IMG/VR virus record: IMGVR_UViG_3300037234_000145
Span: 1 to 45,843 of that record
Origin: a virus
Length of the DNA stretch: 45,843 nt
Reading direction: 5' to 3' (one strand)
The notes below the pieces were generated by a model. The model saw only the letters and a list, made by a program, of their open reading frames with translations, had not been told where the DNA came from and did no database searches. Both the position numbers and the translations under genes were made by a program. Shown piece after piece: positions 1 to 8,300 of the stretch (its first letter is position 1; each line of letters starts with the position of its first letter).

Positions 1-127
1 CTGACTAACATTGTCAATATGAGTAACAACCCACAGTGGGAAGGTGTTGTGTCTTCTGGTATTGCTACTGGAATGCGCTTCGTCAAGAATATCTACGGCT
101 TTGACGTATATACTTCTAACTACACTG
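1..127. repeat. Terminal overlap, left copy
   Basis: This segment is identical to the last 127 bases of the window. It lies inside the capsid gene and the frame is preserved across the join. The best reading is a k-mer-length overlap left by assembling a circular or circularly permuted molecule, not a physical phage terminal repeat. Confidence 0.95.
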
Positions 128-342
128 CGGCTGGTACTACTTCCGCTGTAGCGCAGAATATGTTCTTCTCTGCTGCTGGCGACGTACTGCCTTTTGTTGG
201 TGCTTTCCGACAGATGCCAAAGGTTGATTCTGAATTCAATAAAGACTTCCAGCGCGAGGAATATGTTACAACTGCACGTTACGGCGTGAAATTGTATCGT
301 CCTGAAAATCTCGTAGTCTGCGAAACAGCGGTAGGAGTGTAA
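1..342 (+). CDS. Major capsid protein, C-terminal part (continues from 45123)
   Basis: The reading frame is open from base 1 and is the direct continuation of the gene starting at 45123: 45123-45716 gives 198 codons and 1-342 adds 113 codons plus stop, for a 311-aa protein. It follows the scaffold gene and has the composition of an abundant coat protein (many Ala, Thr, Val, Asn). A local ATG at 19 is not the real start. Capsid identity rests mainly on the order terminase, portal, scaffold, then this gene. An HK97-type fold would be expected but cannot be shown from sequence alone. Confidence 0.85.
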   Translation: MTNIVNMSNNPQWEGVVSSGIATGMRFVKNIYGFDVYTSNYTAAGTTSAVAQNMFFSAAGDVLPFVGAFRQMPKVDSEFNKDFQREEYVTTARYGVKLYRPENLVVCETAVGV

Positions 343-343
343 C

Positions 344-823
344 ATGGGTACTAAATACACAAATGCCGATGGTCTAATTGAACACTATGGTACTCGTAGC
401 GTTGAGAATATTAACGCTTCGGTTACATCCAAAGATGGCTACGAAGGCGAACTCATCGTAGACTTCGACTTCACCACTACTGGTAGTGTTGGGTCTATTG
501 CTGCTGATGCAGCTAATGCCCTTATCCCTGCTGGTAGCGTTATCAACTCTGTCTACATGAAAGTTGGTACTGCATGGATAGGTGGTACGTCCCTAGCCCT
601 CGATTTCGAGGATAGCTCTGGTGCTACTACCCCTGCTGCTGGTTTGGCTGCGGTTGCTCAGGCATCGCTGACTGCTAACAGTGTCCATCTGGGTGCTGGT
701 GCAGCTATTGGCGCAATCGTTCCTTCCGCTAACTCAGATGTAAGTCTGAATACTACGGTGGTTGGTACGTTTACTGCTGGTACTGCTAAGGTTGTTGTAG
801 CGTTTAGCAAGGCCCGTGCATAG
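344..823 (+). CDS. Putative head decoration or minor structural protein
   Basis: A 159-aa protein starting one base after the capsid stop. It is rich in Ala, Gly, Thr, Ser and Val, with no cysteine and no membrane segment, a composition typical of beta-rich phage structural proteins. The position directly behind the capsid gene suggests a decoration protein or head fibre made in high amount. A UUCG-loop hairpin follows it. I recognise no specific family, so the role is inferred from context only. Confidence 0.6.
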   Translation: MGTKYTNADGLIEHYGTRSVENINASVTSKDGYEGELIVDFDFTTTGSVGSIAADAANALIPAGSVINSVYMKVGTAWIGGTSLALDFEDSSGATTPAAGLAAVAQASLTANSVHLGAGAAIGAIVPSANSDVSLNTTVVGTFTAGTAKVVVAFSKARA

Positions 824-832
824 AAATTGGGT

Positions 833-848
833 GGGGGCTTCGGCCCCC
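833..848 (+). terminator. Stable UUCG-loop hairpin after the capsid-proximal gene
   Basis: GGGGGC-TTCG-GCCCCC forms a 6-bp G/C stem with a TTCG tetraloop ten bases after the stop at 823. No run of T follows, so it may be a partial terminator or an mRNA 3'-end stabiliser that raises capsid mRNA levels. Confidence 0.6.
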
Positions 849-873
849 TCCTACTTAATTAAAGGAGAATAAC

Positions 874-1197
874 ATGGCGAACCCGAACAAACAGGACTCG
901 CAGCTTGCAGATAAAAGTGATAATGCTCTTATTGGAAGTCAACAGTCTTTGGTAGCTGACGCTGCTAGTGCAACTGCCGTGCCTCTAGTAATTACCTTTA
1001 CAGCTAATACTCCAACCCCCTCAGCTACACAGACTATTGCAGACGGCACTGTACCTACAGTGGCAGAGCTTGGTCAGTATGCTGCTAATCAGGAGTTGGT
1101 GATTACGGCATTAACAGCAGACGTTGCACTTATACGTACTGCACTTAATGCAGCTTTGGATGTACTAGAAGCACATGGACTAATGTCCGACGCATAA
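874..1197 (+). CDS. Small Ala/Thr-rich structural protein of unknown function
   Basis: A 107-aa protein preceded by AAGGAG and flanked on both sides by UUCG hairpins (833-848 and 1211-1226), so it can form its own small transcript unit. The N-terminal half is Ala/Thr/Pro-rich and low in complexity. The C-terminal half (about residues 65-105) is predicted helical with heptad-like Leu and Ile, suggesting an oligomerising stalk. It may be a second head decoration or fibre protein. No family recognised. Confidence 0.55.
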   Translation: MANPNKQDSQLADKSDNALIGSQQSLVADAASATAVPLVITFTANTPTPSATQTIADGTVPTVAELGQYAANQELVITALTADVALIRTALNAALDVLEAHGLMSDA

Positions 1198-1210
1198 TGA
1201 AACACAGGAC

Positions 1211-1226
1211 AGGGGCTTCGGCCCCT
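1211..1226 (+). terminator. UUCG-loop hairpin
   Basis: AGGGGC-TTCG-GCCCCT makes a perfect 6-bp stem with a TTCG loop, followed by CTCTTCC and then the ribosome-binding site of the next gene. It resembles the hairpin at 833-848. The weak T tail suggests attenuation rather than full termination. Confidence 0.55.
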
Positions 1227-1247
1227 CTCTTCCACTAAGGAGAATGT

Positions 1248-2003
1248 ATGGCTAAGATGCAGCTAGTAGAAATAGTTAAGGACATTCTATCGGATATGGG
1301 TTCAGATGTTGTTTCCTCTATTGGTGATACAGCTGAGTCTGACCGAGTTGCAGCAATAGTCAAGAGTACGTATTTCAAGATGATTGAGGAAAAGAATTGG
1401 CCTCATCTGATGAACACAATACAGCTCGTTGGCTTAGGTGATACTACGAAGCCATCACACATGCAAATCCCAACAACCACTCGCTACTTAGAGTGGATTA
1501 AGCATAATAATAAAATAGATGCAGCTGATCCAGATGCATTCACTGATATTGAACACCTCTATCCCAAGGCTTTCCTTGATAGGATAAACTCCCGTGACTC
1601 TACTGACAGCAGTGTACAAGTAGTGACAGATACTACAGGGGTTACACTGAACATTCGTAATGACGTAGCTCCATCAGCATGGACATCATTTGATGACGAG
1701 TATATTGTTTTTGATAGTTTTGACTCTGCTATAGGATCAACTCTTGTATCAGCTAAGACACAATGTTTCGGATACGAAGAGCCAGTATGGACAGGCGGTG
1801 ATACATTCGTCCCTGCCCTACCTGCTAACAAATTTCCTCTCTTCCTATCAACTGCTAAAGCCCAATGCTTCAATAAGATTAAGCAAGTAGTGGATGCTCA
1901 GGAAGAAAGAGACGCTACAAGGCAGCGTGTAGTAATGCAGAAAGCCGAACACCTCTTTCGACAGAATGGAGGAAAACAAAAATATGGATATGGAAGGAAG
2001 TAA
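1248..2003 (+). CDS. Tail tubular protein A / head-tail adaptor-like
   Basis: 251 aa with AAGGAG upstream. The N-terminal region has the layout of podoviral tail tubular A/adaptor proteins: an initial helix with repeated Asp/Ser (about residues 5-30), a conserved helix containing Tyr and Lys ending in a Trp-Pro pair (WPHL, about residue 52), then mixed sequence and a basic, Gln/Arg-rich C-terminal helix. T7 gp11-type proteins form the ring below the portal. The position before a 729-aa nozzle-type protein supports this. Assigned from pattern and order, not from an alignment. Confidence 0.65.
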   Translation: MAKMQLVEIVKDILSDMGSDVVSSIGDTAESDRVAAIVKSTYFKMIEEKNWPHLMNTIQLVGLGDTTKPSHMQIPTTTRYLEWIKHNNKIDAADPDAFTDIEHLYPKAFLDRINSRDSTDSSVQVVTDTTGVTLNIRNDVAPSAWTSFDDEYIVFDSFDSAIGSTLVSAKTQCFGYEEPVWTGGDTFVPALPANKFPLFLSTAKAQCFNKIKQVVDAQEERDATRQRVVMQKAEHLFRQNGGKQKYGYGRK

Positions 2004-2008
2004 TAATA

Positions 2009-2194
2009 ATGACTAAAGCCTCACAGGAAAAGGGTACGACCCGTACACTACAGATTGAGAAGGTAGATAATAGCTCCCTCTTTCAGCTAAGATTTCAGGG
2101 CGGCGGTGAGTTGCCTGATCGTTTGAAAGATCAGCACTTCACCTCACCTAGCTTAGCTCAGGTGGCTATTGAAGAGTATACGGATTCTAAATAA
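2009..2194 (+). CDS. Small conserved-looking phage protein of unknown function
   Basis: A 61-aa protein between the two tail tubular genes. It is charged, has no cysteine or membrane segment, and appears to form a small beta-rich domain (Phe-Gln-Leu-Arg-Phe strand followed by Gly-Gly-Gly). Its last base is the first base of the next start (TAATG overlap), so it is translationally coupled to the 729-aa gene. Function unknown. Confidence 0.55.
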   Translation: MTKASQEKGTTRTLQIEKVDNSSLFQLRFQGGGELPDRLKDQHFTSPSLAQVAIEEYTDSK

Positions 2195-4383
2195 TGGCTA
2201 GAACCTCCGCTCAAAAGAACTATTTCAACTATGTAGCTGGTCTCATCACTGAGGCCAGTCCTCTCTCTGCCCCTGAAAATTCAAGCAGTGCTGAGGACAA
2301 CATGGACTTAAAAAGAAATGGTACTCGTAAGCGGAGGCGCGGAATTGATTTTGAGAAGGGGGGCAGTAGCCCAGCCTTCACCCAGACCCATGCCGCCAAC
2401 TACTATACCTCAGGGAGTCATGTTACATCAAGGCACGAGTGGCGTAGTATTGGCGGCATAGGCACCAACAATAAACTCATCATACAGATGGGTAGCATTC
2501 TCTATCTGATGGGACTTGATGTAGCTGTCGTTTCTACTGGTGGGTCTGGTATCACATTTAATAATACAGCTATTGGTGGCGGTGGCACTGATACATCTAT
2601 TGATATGTCTAACGTAGCTGTTGCAGCTGCTGACACAGGCCTCAATAAGATACAGGTGAGTTTTGGTAAGGGAGCTGCATATGTAGTTGGCCCCCATATC
2701 GACCCATTTATAATTGAATATCATGCTGATACAGGTAATTATAGCACTCACTACATAGGTACTACAGCTGGTAATATCCTTGTAAGAGACTTTCATGGTG
2801 TAGATGATGGGCTAGCTGTTGATAATCGCCCAGCATATGCTACATATGCAGCCCTAGTAGCTGGTAATCCTAATCATGCATACAATCTCCTAAATCAAGG
2901 TTGGACAACTGCACATATCAATACATATTGTGTAGCCCAGAGTGTTGCTCCCTCCAATTCTGATATATGGTGGCATGGTAAGAACACCACTGGTGTATTC
3001 ACTCCGGCTGAGATGGATAAGTTGTGGTTTGGTTCTATGTTTGCAGCAAAAGGGCACTATTTACATAAAGCTTTTGCCAATACTCGTAGTGGGATTGTAG
3101 CAGGGGCTACTGACTTCTCTACGAATGCTCGCCCATCATGTACAGCTTTCTACAGTGGACGTGTATGGTATAGTGGTGTTCAGGATAGCCACTTCTCGGG
3201 TGTTATTCTGTTTTCTCGATTGATCGAAGACCCTATTCTTGACGCACATCAATGCCATATGGATGCAGACCCTACCTCAGAGATTATCTCTACGTTGATA
3301 GCCTCCGATGGTGGAGCTATTACTATCCCAGAGGCTGGTGAGGTTGTGAAGATAATTCCTGCTGCTTCTGGATTGGTGGTGTTTGCACATAATGGTGTGT
3401 GGCATATTAAGGGTACGGCAGATACAGGTTTTAGTGCTGAAGGGTTTGCTGTACTGAAAGTGAGTAATGTTGGCTGTGAGTCACCAGAATCTGTTACAGA
3501 AGTTGAGGGAAGTATATTCTACTGGTCTAGGGCTGGCATCTATATGGTGAGTATAGATCAGAACTCTTACAATATGGAAGCGCAGAATATTACTCAAGAT
3601 ACTATTCAGTCAAAGATTGACGCTGTTGATAATGCAGCTCTCCCTTACGTTAAAGGTACATATGATCCTTTAGAACGAGAAGTTAAGTTTGTTTATTCGG
3701 AGACACTAGACACGTATGCTGAGTATGGAAATAAATTCTTAACATTGGATATTGTCTTAAGAGCTTGGTATACAGGTACAGTGAGTGGAGACAACACCAA
3801 CCCATTTATCGTAGGTGCCTTTAAGACATTGAATACAGCTAGTACAGCTCCAAACTATGAAAGTATGGTGAGATTCGTAACATTTAAACAGGCTACTGCT
3901 ACTACTATGGAAGTTTATATCTCGTCTATGTATCAGGATACACTGGTAGACTGGGGTACGATTGGGGACTCTCTTTCCTACCTCTCCTACGTAGATACAA
4001 TACAGGAGCTGATGGGCGATGCCATGCGTAACAAAACTGTTGATGCTGTTCATCTGTTCTTTCAGCGTACAGAGTTTACAGTAACAGATGGAGTCCTCAA
4101 CCAGCCTTCTGGCTGTCTTGTGCAGTTTATGTTTGATTGGGCTGATGATGCGTCCTCTGGTATGTATACAACACAAGAGGATGCCTACCGCTTTGTACGG
4201 GCATATACTATCCCATCTGCATCTGGTACACATGATTTTGATTATGGACAGAGCGTAATTACAACTAAGCATAATGTACGTGGCTCTGGTAGGGCATTTA
4301 GAATACGCTTAGAGAGCGTGGGTAATAAGGATATGCATATACTAGGATGGGCACTACTCGTATCAGGGAATACAGTAGTATGA
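2194..4383 (+). CDS. Tail tubular protein B / stabilisation-type tail nozzle
   Basis: 729 aa. The N-terminus matches podoviral nozzle/stabilisation proteins: an early GLITEASPL stretch (about residues 16-24), then Asn-Met-Asp and RKRRRGIDFE (about residues 46-55). In T7 gp12-like proteins and distant P22 gp10-like proteins this family forms the lower tail tube. The rest is beta-rich, with many Ser, Thr, Gly and aromatic residues. It lies directly after the gp11-like gene, as in T7-like phages. The stop TGA overlaps the ATG of the acetyltransferase. Confidence 0.7.
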   Translation: MARTSAQKNYFNYVAGLITEASPLSAPENSSSAEDNMDLKRNGTRKRRRGIDFEKGGSSPAFTQTHAANYYTSGSHVTSRHEWRSIGGIGTNNKLIIQMGSILYLMGLDVAVVSTGGSGITFNNTAIGGGGTDTSIDMSNVAVAAADTGLNKIQVSFGKGAAYVVGPHIDPFIIEYHADTGNYSTHYIGTTAGNILVRDFHGVDDGLAVDNRPAYATYAALVAGNPNHAYNLLNQGWTTAHINTYCVAQSVAPSNSDIWWHGKNTTGVFTPAEMDKLWFGSMFAAKGHYLHKAFANTRSGIVAGATDFSTNARPSCTAFYSGRVWYSGVQDSHFSGVILFSRLIEDPILDAHQCHMDADPTSEIISTLIASDGGAITIPEAGEVVKIIPAASGLVVFAHNGVWHIKGTADTGFSAEGFAVLKVSNVGCESPESVTEVEGSIFYWSRAGIYMVSIDQNSYNMEAQNITQDTIQSKIDAVDNAALPYVKGTYDPLEREVKFVYSETLDTYAEYGNKFLTLDIVLRAWYTGTVSGDNTNPFIVGAFKTLNTASTAPNYESMVRFVTFKQATATTMEVYISSMYQDTLVDWGTIGDSLSYLSYVDTIQELMGDAMRNKTVDAVHLFFQRTEFTVTDGVLNQPSGCLVQFMFDWADDASSGMYTTQEDAYRFVRAYTIPSASGTHDFDYGQSVITTKHNVRGSGRAFRIRLESVGNKDMHILGWALLVSGNTVV

Positions 4384-4814
4384 TTGAAGTTAGAGATGCT
4401 ACAGCTGAGGACTTGCCTTATATGTTAGAGCAGGGAGAGCAATTCTATAAGTACCATCCAGCTGATATAAAGTTTAAGGCTGCATATGTAGCCAATCTAT
4501 TCTTAGATATGATCGAGTGTGGGACTGTGCTTATAGCTGAGGAAGATGGGATTAAAAAGGGGGGTATTGGTGGTTTGATGGTGCCAAACTTCTTTGACCC
4601 CGACTACATCACTCTTACCGAGATGTTCTTATGGATTGAGAAGAGGCATAGGAAGAGTAGAGCTATGATCTCTCTGATTAAAGAGTTTACGAAGAGAGGG
4701 GAAGTAGCTAATACTGTGGCACTATGCCACACTAACCTAACCCCTTCCCTCGGCAGAGTTTATACACGATATGGGTATGAGTTGATGGAAACAACTTATA
4801 TCAAAGGAGAATAG
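4380..4814 (+). CDS. GNAT-family acetyltransferase
   Basis: 144 aa from the ATG at 4380, which overlaps the upstream stop (ATGA); an in-frame ATG at 4347 lies inside the tail gene and is less likely. The sequence has GNAT features: an IEVRDAT-type first strand, ATAEDLPYM helix, central strands containing LIAEEDGIKKGGIGGL, and a C-terminal GRVYTRYGYE motif where GNAT proteins place the helix before the last strand. Small acetyltransferases among tail genes are seen in several podoviruses. The substrate, virion or host protein, cannot be read from sequence. Confidence 0.75.
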   Translation: MIEVRDATAEDLPYMLEQGEQFYKYHPADIKFKAAYVANLFLDMIECGTVLIAEEDGIKKGGIGGLMVPNFFDPDYITLTEMFLWIEKRHRKSRAMISLIKEFTKRGEVANTVALCHTNLTPSLGRVYTRYGYELMETTYIKGE

Positions 4815-4815
4815 T

Positions 4816-5328
4816 ATGCCAGTTTTTACACCGATAGTAATGGGTACACTAGCCATATTGGGTGGCGGAGCAGCAATATATGGTACAGTAATGCAGCAGC
4901 AGGCCGCAAAGAAAGCTGCCCACTTCCAACGTGCAGCTGGGGCTAAACAGGAACAGGCCCAGAAGGAACAGCAGAAGATTCAAGAGAATACTCTGCGTCA
5001 GCAGAAGATGGCATCTATCCGTAGGGCAAGGCAAGCATCAGCTCGTACACGACAGATGGCTGTTAGTGTGGGAGCAGAAACAAGTACGAGTGCTGTGGCA
5101 GCAGCTGGTGATCCGTTTGTGAGAGCTGCGGCTAATATTGGCTTCCAGAATGTACAACTTGGATTCATGCGTACACGTAACGTCCTTCTTTCAGAAGCTA
5201 CTGGTCTTAGTACTCAGGCAGTTAGTGAGAGAGAGGCAGGGGCTACGTATGGAGCTATTGCTGGAGTAGGTGGACAGGTATTTAGCGCAACTGGTGGCTT
5301 TGGGGCTATTAAAAAAGGCTTTGCATGA
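4816..5328 (+). CDS. Internal virion protein with N-terminal hydrophobic segment (T7 gp14-like position)
   Basis: 170 aa. A hydrophobic glycine-rich segment (about residues 5-25) is followed by a long Gln/Lys/Arg/Ala-rich helix (about residues 28-80), then an Ala/Ser/Thr/Gly-rich tail. This resembles small internal core proteins of T7-like virions, which are ejected with the DNA and help form a channel across the envelope. It is preceded by AAAGGAG and overlaps the next gene by four bases (ATGA), linking it to the two large internal virion proteins. Confidence 0.6.
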   Translation: MPVFTPIVMGTLAILGGGAAIYGTVMQQQAAKKAAHFQRAAGAKQEQAQKEQQKIQENTLRQQKMASIRRARQASARTRQMAVSVGAETSTSAVAAAGDPFVRAAANIGFQNVQLGFMRTRNVLLSEATGLSTQAVSEREAGATYGAIAGVGGQVFSATGGFGAIKKGFA

Positions 5329-8300
5329 GATTAACCCCTGAAGAACTAGCAGTACAAGCACCAGAAAGAAGTCCTACTGAAACAGTAGTAGGCGACCTCA
5401 CCTATGCTATGGGCGTAGAGTCCTTTCAAGATGCCTCACCAGAGATGGTTTTAGAGCTGACTCAGGGGGGCGTGGAGCCCTCGGAAGGTGGTGGTTGGTA
5501 TGCTGATATGGTTGACGAGGAAAGAGTCTCTGTGGCGAACGAGGCTACCCTCGATAACAACGACATCAACCTTACTAACAAGCTGGGTCTGCTAGAAGCG
5601 ACGAGTTCGGGGCAGCAGAGCGATATGCTACGCGACCAGCTGCTCGTCGGTAATAATAAAGGAGCTGTACAGGCTGAAGAAATGCGCCTTAAGATGGAGT
5701 ATATATCAGCTAAGAACACAGCTAAGCTGGAATCAATAACTCTGAGTACAGATAGCCCAGAAGAAAAGGCCGTTGCTCTTGCTCAGTTACAACAGGATGT
5801 GCAACAGCCATCCCTAAACGTAGAAACTGATGAGATTGTACTTCATATACTTGACCCTATGGCTCCTGTACAACTGAGGAAGATAAGGCTGAAGGCTCTC
5901 AATGCTGAGCGTGAAGTAGATAAGATGGTGGATGCTGAAATAGCTGCCCGTTATGCTGATAAGGAGTGGTACAACCTGTTGGCTGATTTTGGTGAATACA
6001 TTATCCCTACGTTTGAGGGTAATACCCTACGTAGAATCGGTAATAAGGTGGAGATAGGTCAATCAGCTCTCGAGAATACTACTAACATAGTGTTTGTTGG
6101 TGACCAGCTCAATAATATTGTTAAGCATATCAATAGTACGCAGGGTGATGCGCGTATTGAGATGGCCCAAAGGACTATCGAAGCTGTCCAAAACTCTGGA
6201 CTAGGTGATAGTGAGAATGCACTGGTTGCACTCGACATTCTATACAGAATGAGAGAGGGTGATGATGAAGTAGGCATGACTGAACGCCAATTCTATAATG
6301 TGTTTGGTGCTATTGATGCTGTTCCTGTTGTTCAGCTCATCGGTAAGGCCGTAGCACTCCCTATCAAGGGTATTAAGGCACTGACATATGGCGCTAGGTT
6401 ACGTAGAACACTTGCAGCTAAGCGTATACGTGATATGGGTATGGCTGATAGTGTTGCCAATCTTGGCCCACTAGCTAAGAATAATGATGTGTTCCTAGAA
6501 CGCCACCTACAGGCCTCAGAAGACCCTGAAGCAGCATCGGCTCTTAATATAACACCCGAACAAACTATAAACCAAACTGTAGCTGTCACTATGCTTGATG
6601 ACGTACTCGAGAAAGTAGGGACTAAGCCACAGCTTGAAGCTGCACTGTCCGATTTGAAAACAAGAGTGGAGTTGCTGGAAGAGGGCGGGGTAAATCCTGT
6701 CCCTTATATGTCTGATGCTGAGCGTATTGGTACGCAGGAGCGTTTGGTTGTAGGATTGGAGCAAGTTGTTACAGGCAATCCCAACTTACACATCCACAGT
6801 ACACAGCTAGGCAGTAAGAATGTTGATGAAGCTCTCATCAATGCAAAAGAGGGAGCTGAAATCGAAGGCACAAGTCAGAACATCGTTATTCGTACTACTT
6901 ATGGTAAGGAAGACGGCGGGTTTGATACATTTATAGAAGCTCAGACCGCTATGAAGGGACTTGGTGACTTCGCTGAGGATGCAAGAGTTATTATTTATGA
7001 TAGGGGCGACCAAATGCTCAAAGAAGTGGGTGGGCCTATTAAAGATGGGCAATTCTATATCCGTTATGAACGTGAACACACCTACAATCCAAAGAAGGAT
7101 GTTGATGCTGCTATCCTTGGAGATAGGGGCTTCTTCCGTGATACTCTATGGGCAGGAAGTGGTAAGATCACGAGTTGGACACTTGATAATGGCAACCGAT
7201 TCAAAAGATGGATCAATAACGCCACTAATATTGCAGAGGATACCTCCAACTACCTAGAGAAACAGTATAAGGATATTATCAAACCCTTTGTTAAGCTGAA
7301 TGAGGAAGGAAAGAGCCGTGTAGTCCAGATGCTGGATGAAGGCAGCCGCTTTGTCAATGATGATAAGAGTATTGGCAAGACATTTACATATGATGAGATA
7401 ATGATGCGCTATCCAGAGATTAAGGATAGTGAGGTACATGCATACTACGCAGCTCGTAGTGCAGCCGACCTTGTATACTCCCATACCAACTCCACCTTCC
7501 GCACTAGGCTCGTACATGAAGGGCAGAGGCACTTCCAACAGGGCAGGTTCTCTATTATGGGTCGTCCATTAGATAGAGTGCCAACAGAGATGGATGTACG
7601 TGGCGGTATATTGGACATGGAAACTGGTGCTACTCGCACTATGACTAAGGCAGAGATGGAAGAGTTCTATGCTGCTGGTGGCAAGATAGCTAGGTTAAGA
7701 GACCCTCATCGTGAGGGGAGCAAGCTCATTGACTACGTAATGGTTAGTAGTAGGACAAAGAATAAGGATGTCCCTGAACAAGTGATTCATTATAGGGAAG
7801 GCCACTTTCCTCGTACATATCAGGAGAATTACTTCGTCCGTTTGAAACAAACTGTATCGAGAGATGGGCAGGTTATTAAGCACACTGATACTAATGCTTA
7901 CAGTAAGGCTATTGCTGCCTTTGGGCGTAAGGATGAGGCAGATGGCTTCGTTCTTCCAGCTGATATTCAGGCATTGGTAGATAGGGGTGAAGCCTCTATC
8001 GAAATCACATTCGATTTGAAGAAGGGATTTAGTGGGAGTGAGGCTGAATTAGAAATACTAAGAAATCAGGGACGGATGTTCACCTCTAAGCGTGGTGAGC
8101 ACCTTACAGGGTTGGACAACCAAGACCTAGCCCACATCGACGACCCTATACAGGCCATTCAAAACTCATATCGACGTGCATCACAGGTGATGACACACGA
8201 TGCACACATCATGGCAATGGAGACACGCTTCAAGCAGGCCTATGCCGACCAACTCGACCAGAATGGAGCACTGAAAACTAACTCCTCGGCTGAAGCTAAG

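Noticed and set aside
1-127. Direct terminal repeat as physical phage ends
   Set aside because: The repeat lies in the middle of the capsid gene and has the exact size of a common assembly k-mer; true T7-like terminal repeats lie between genes and are longer.
3757-4272. Long open frame on the minus strand inside the tail nozzle gene
   Set aside because: It is antisense to a well-supported gene, has no ribosome-binding site and has unusual Cys-rich low-quality protein sequence. Similar antisense frames across the window are treated as shadows.
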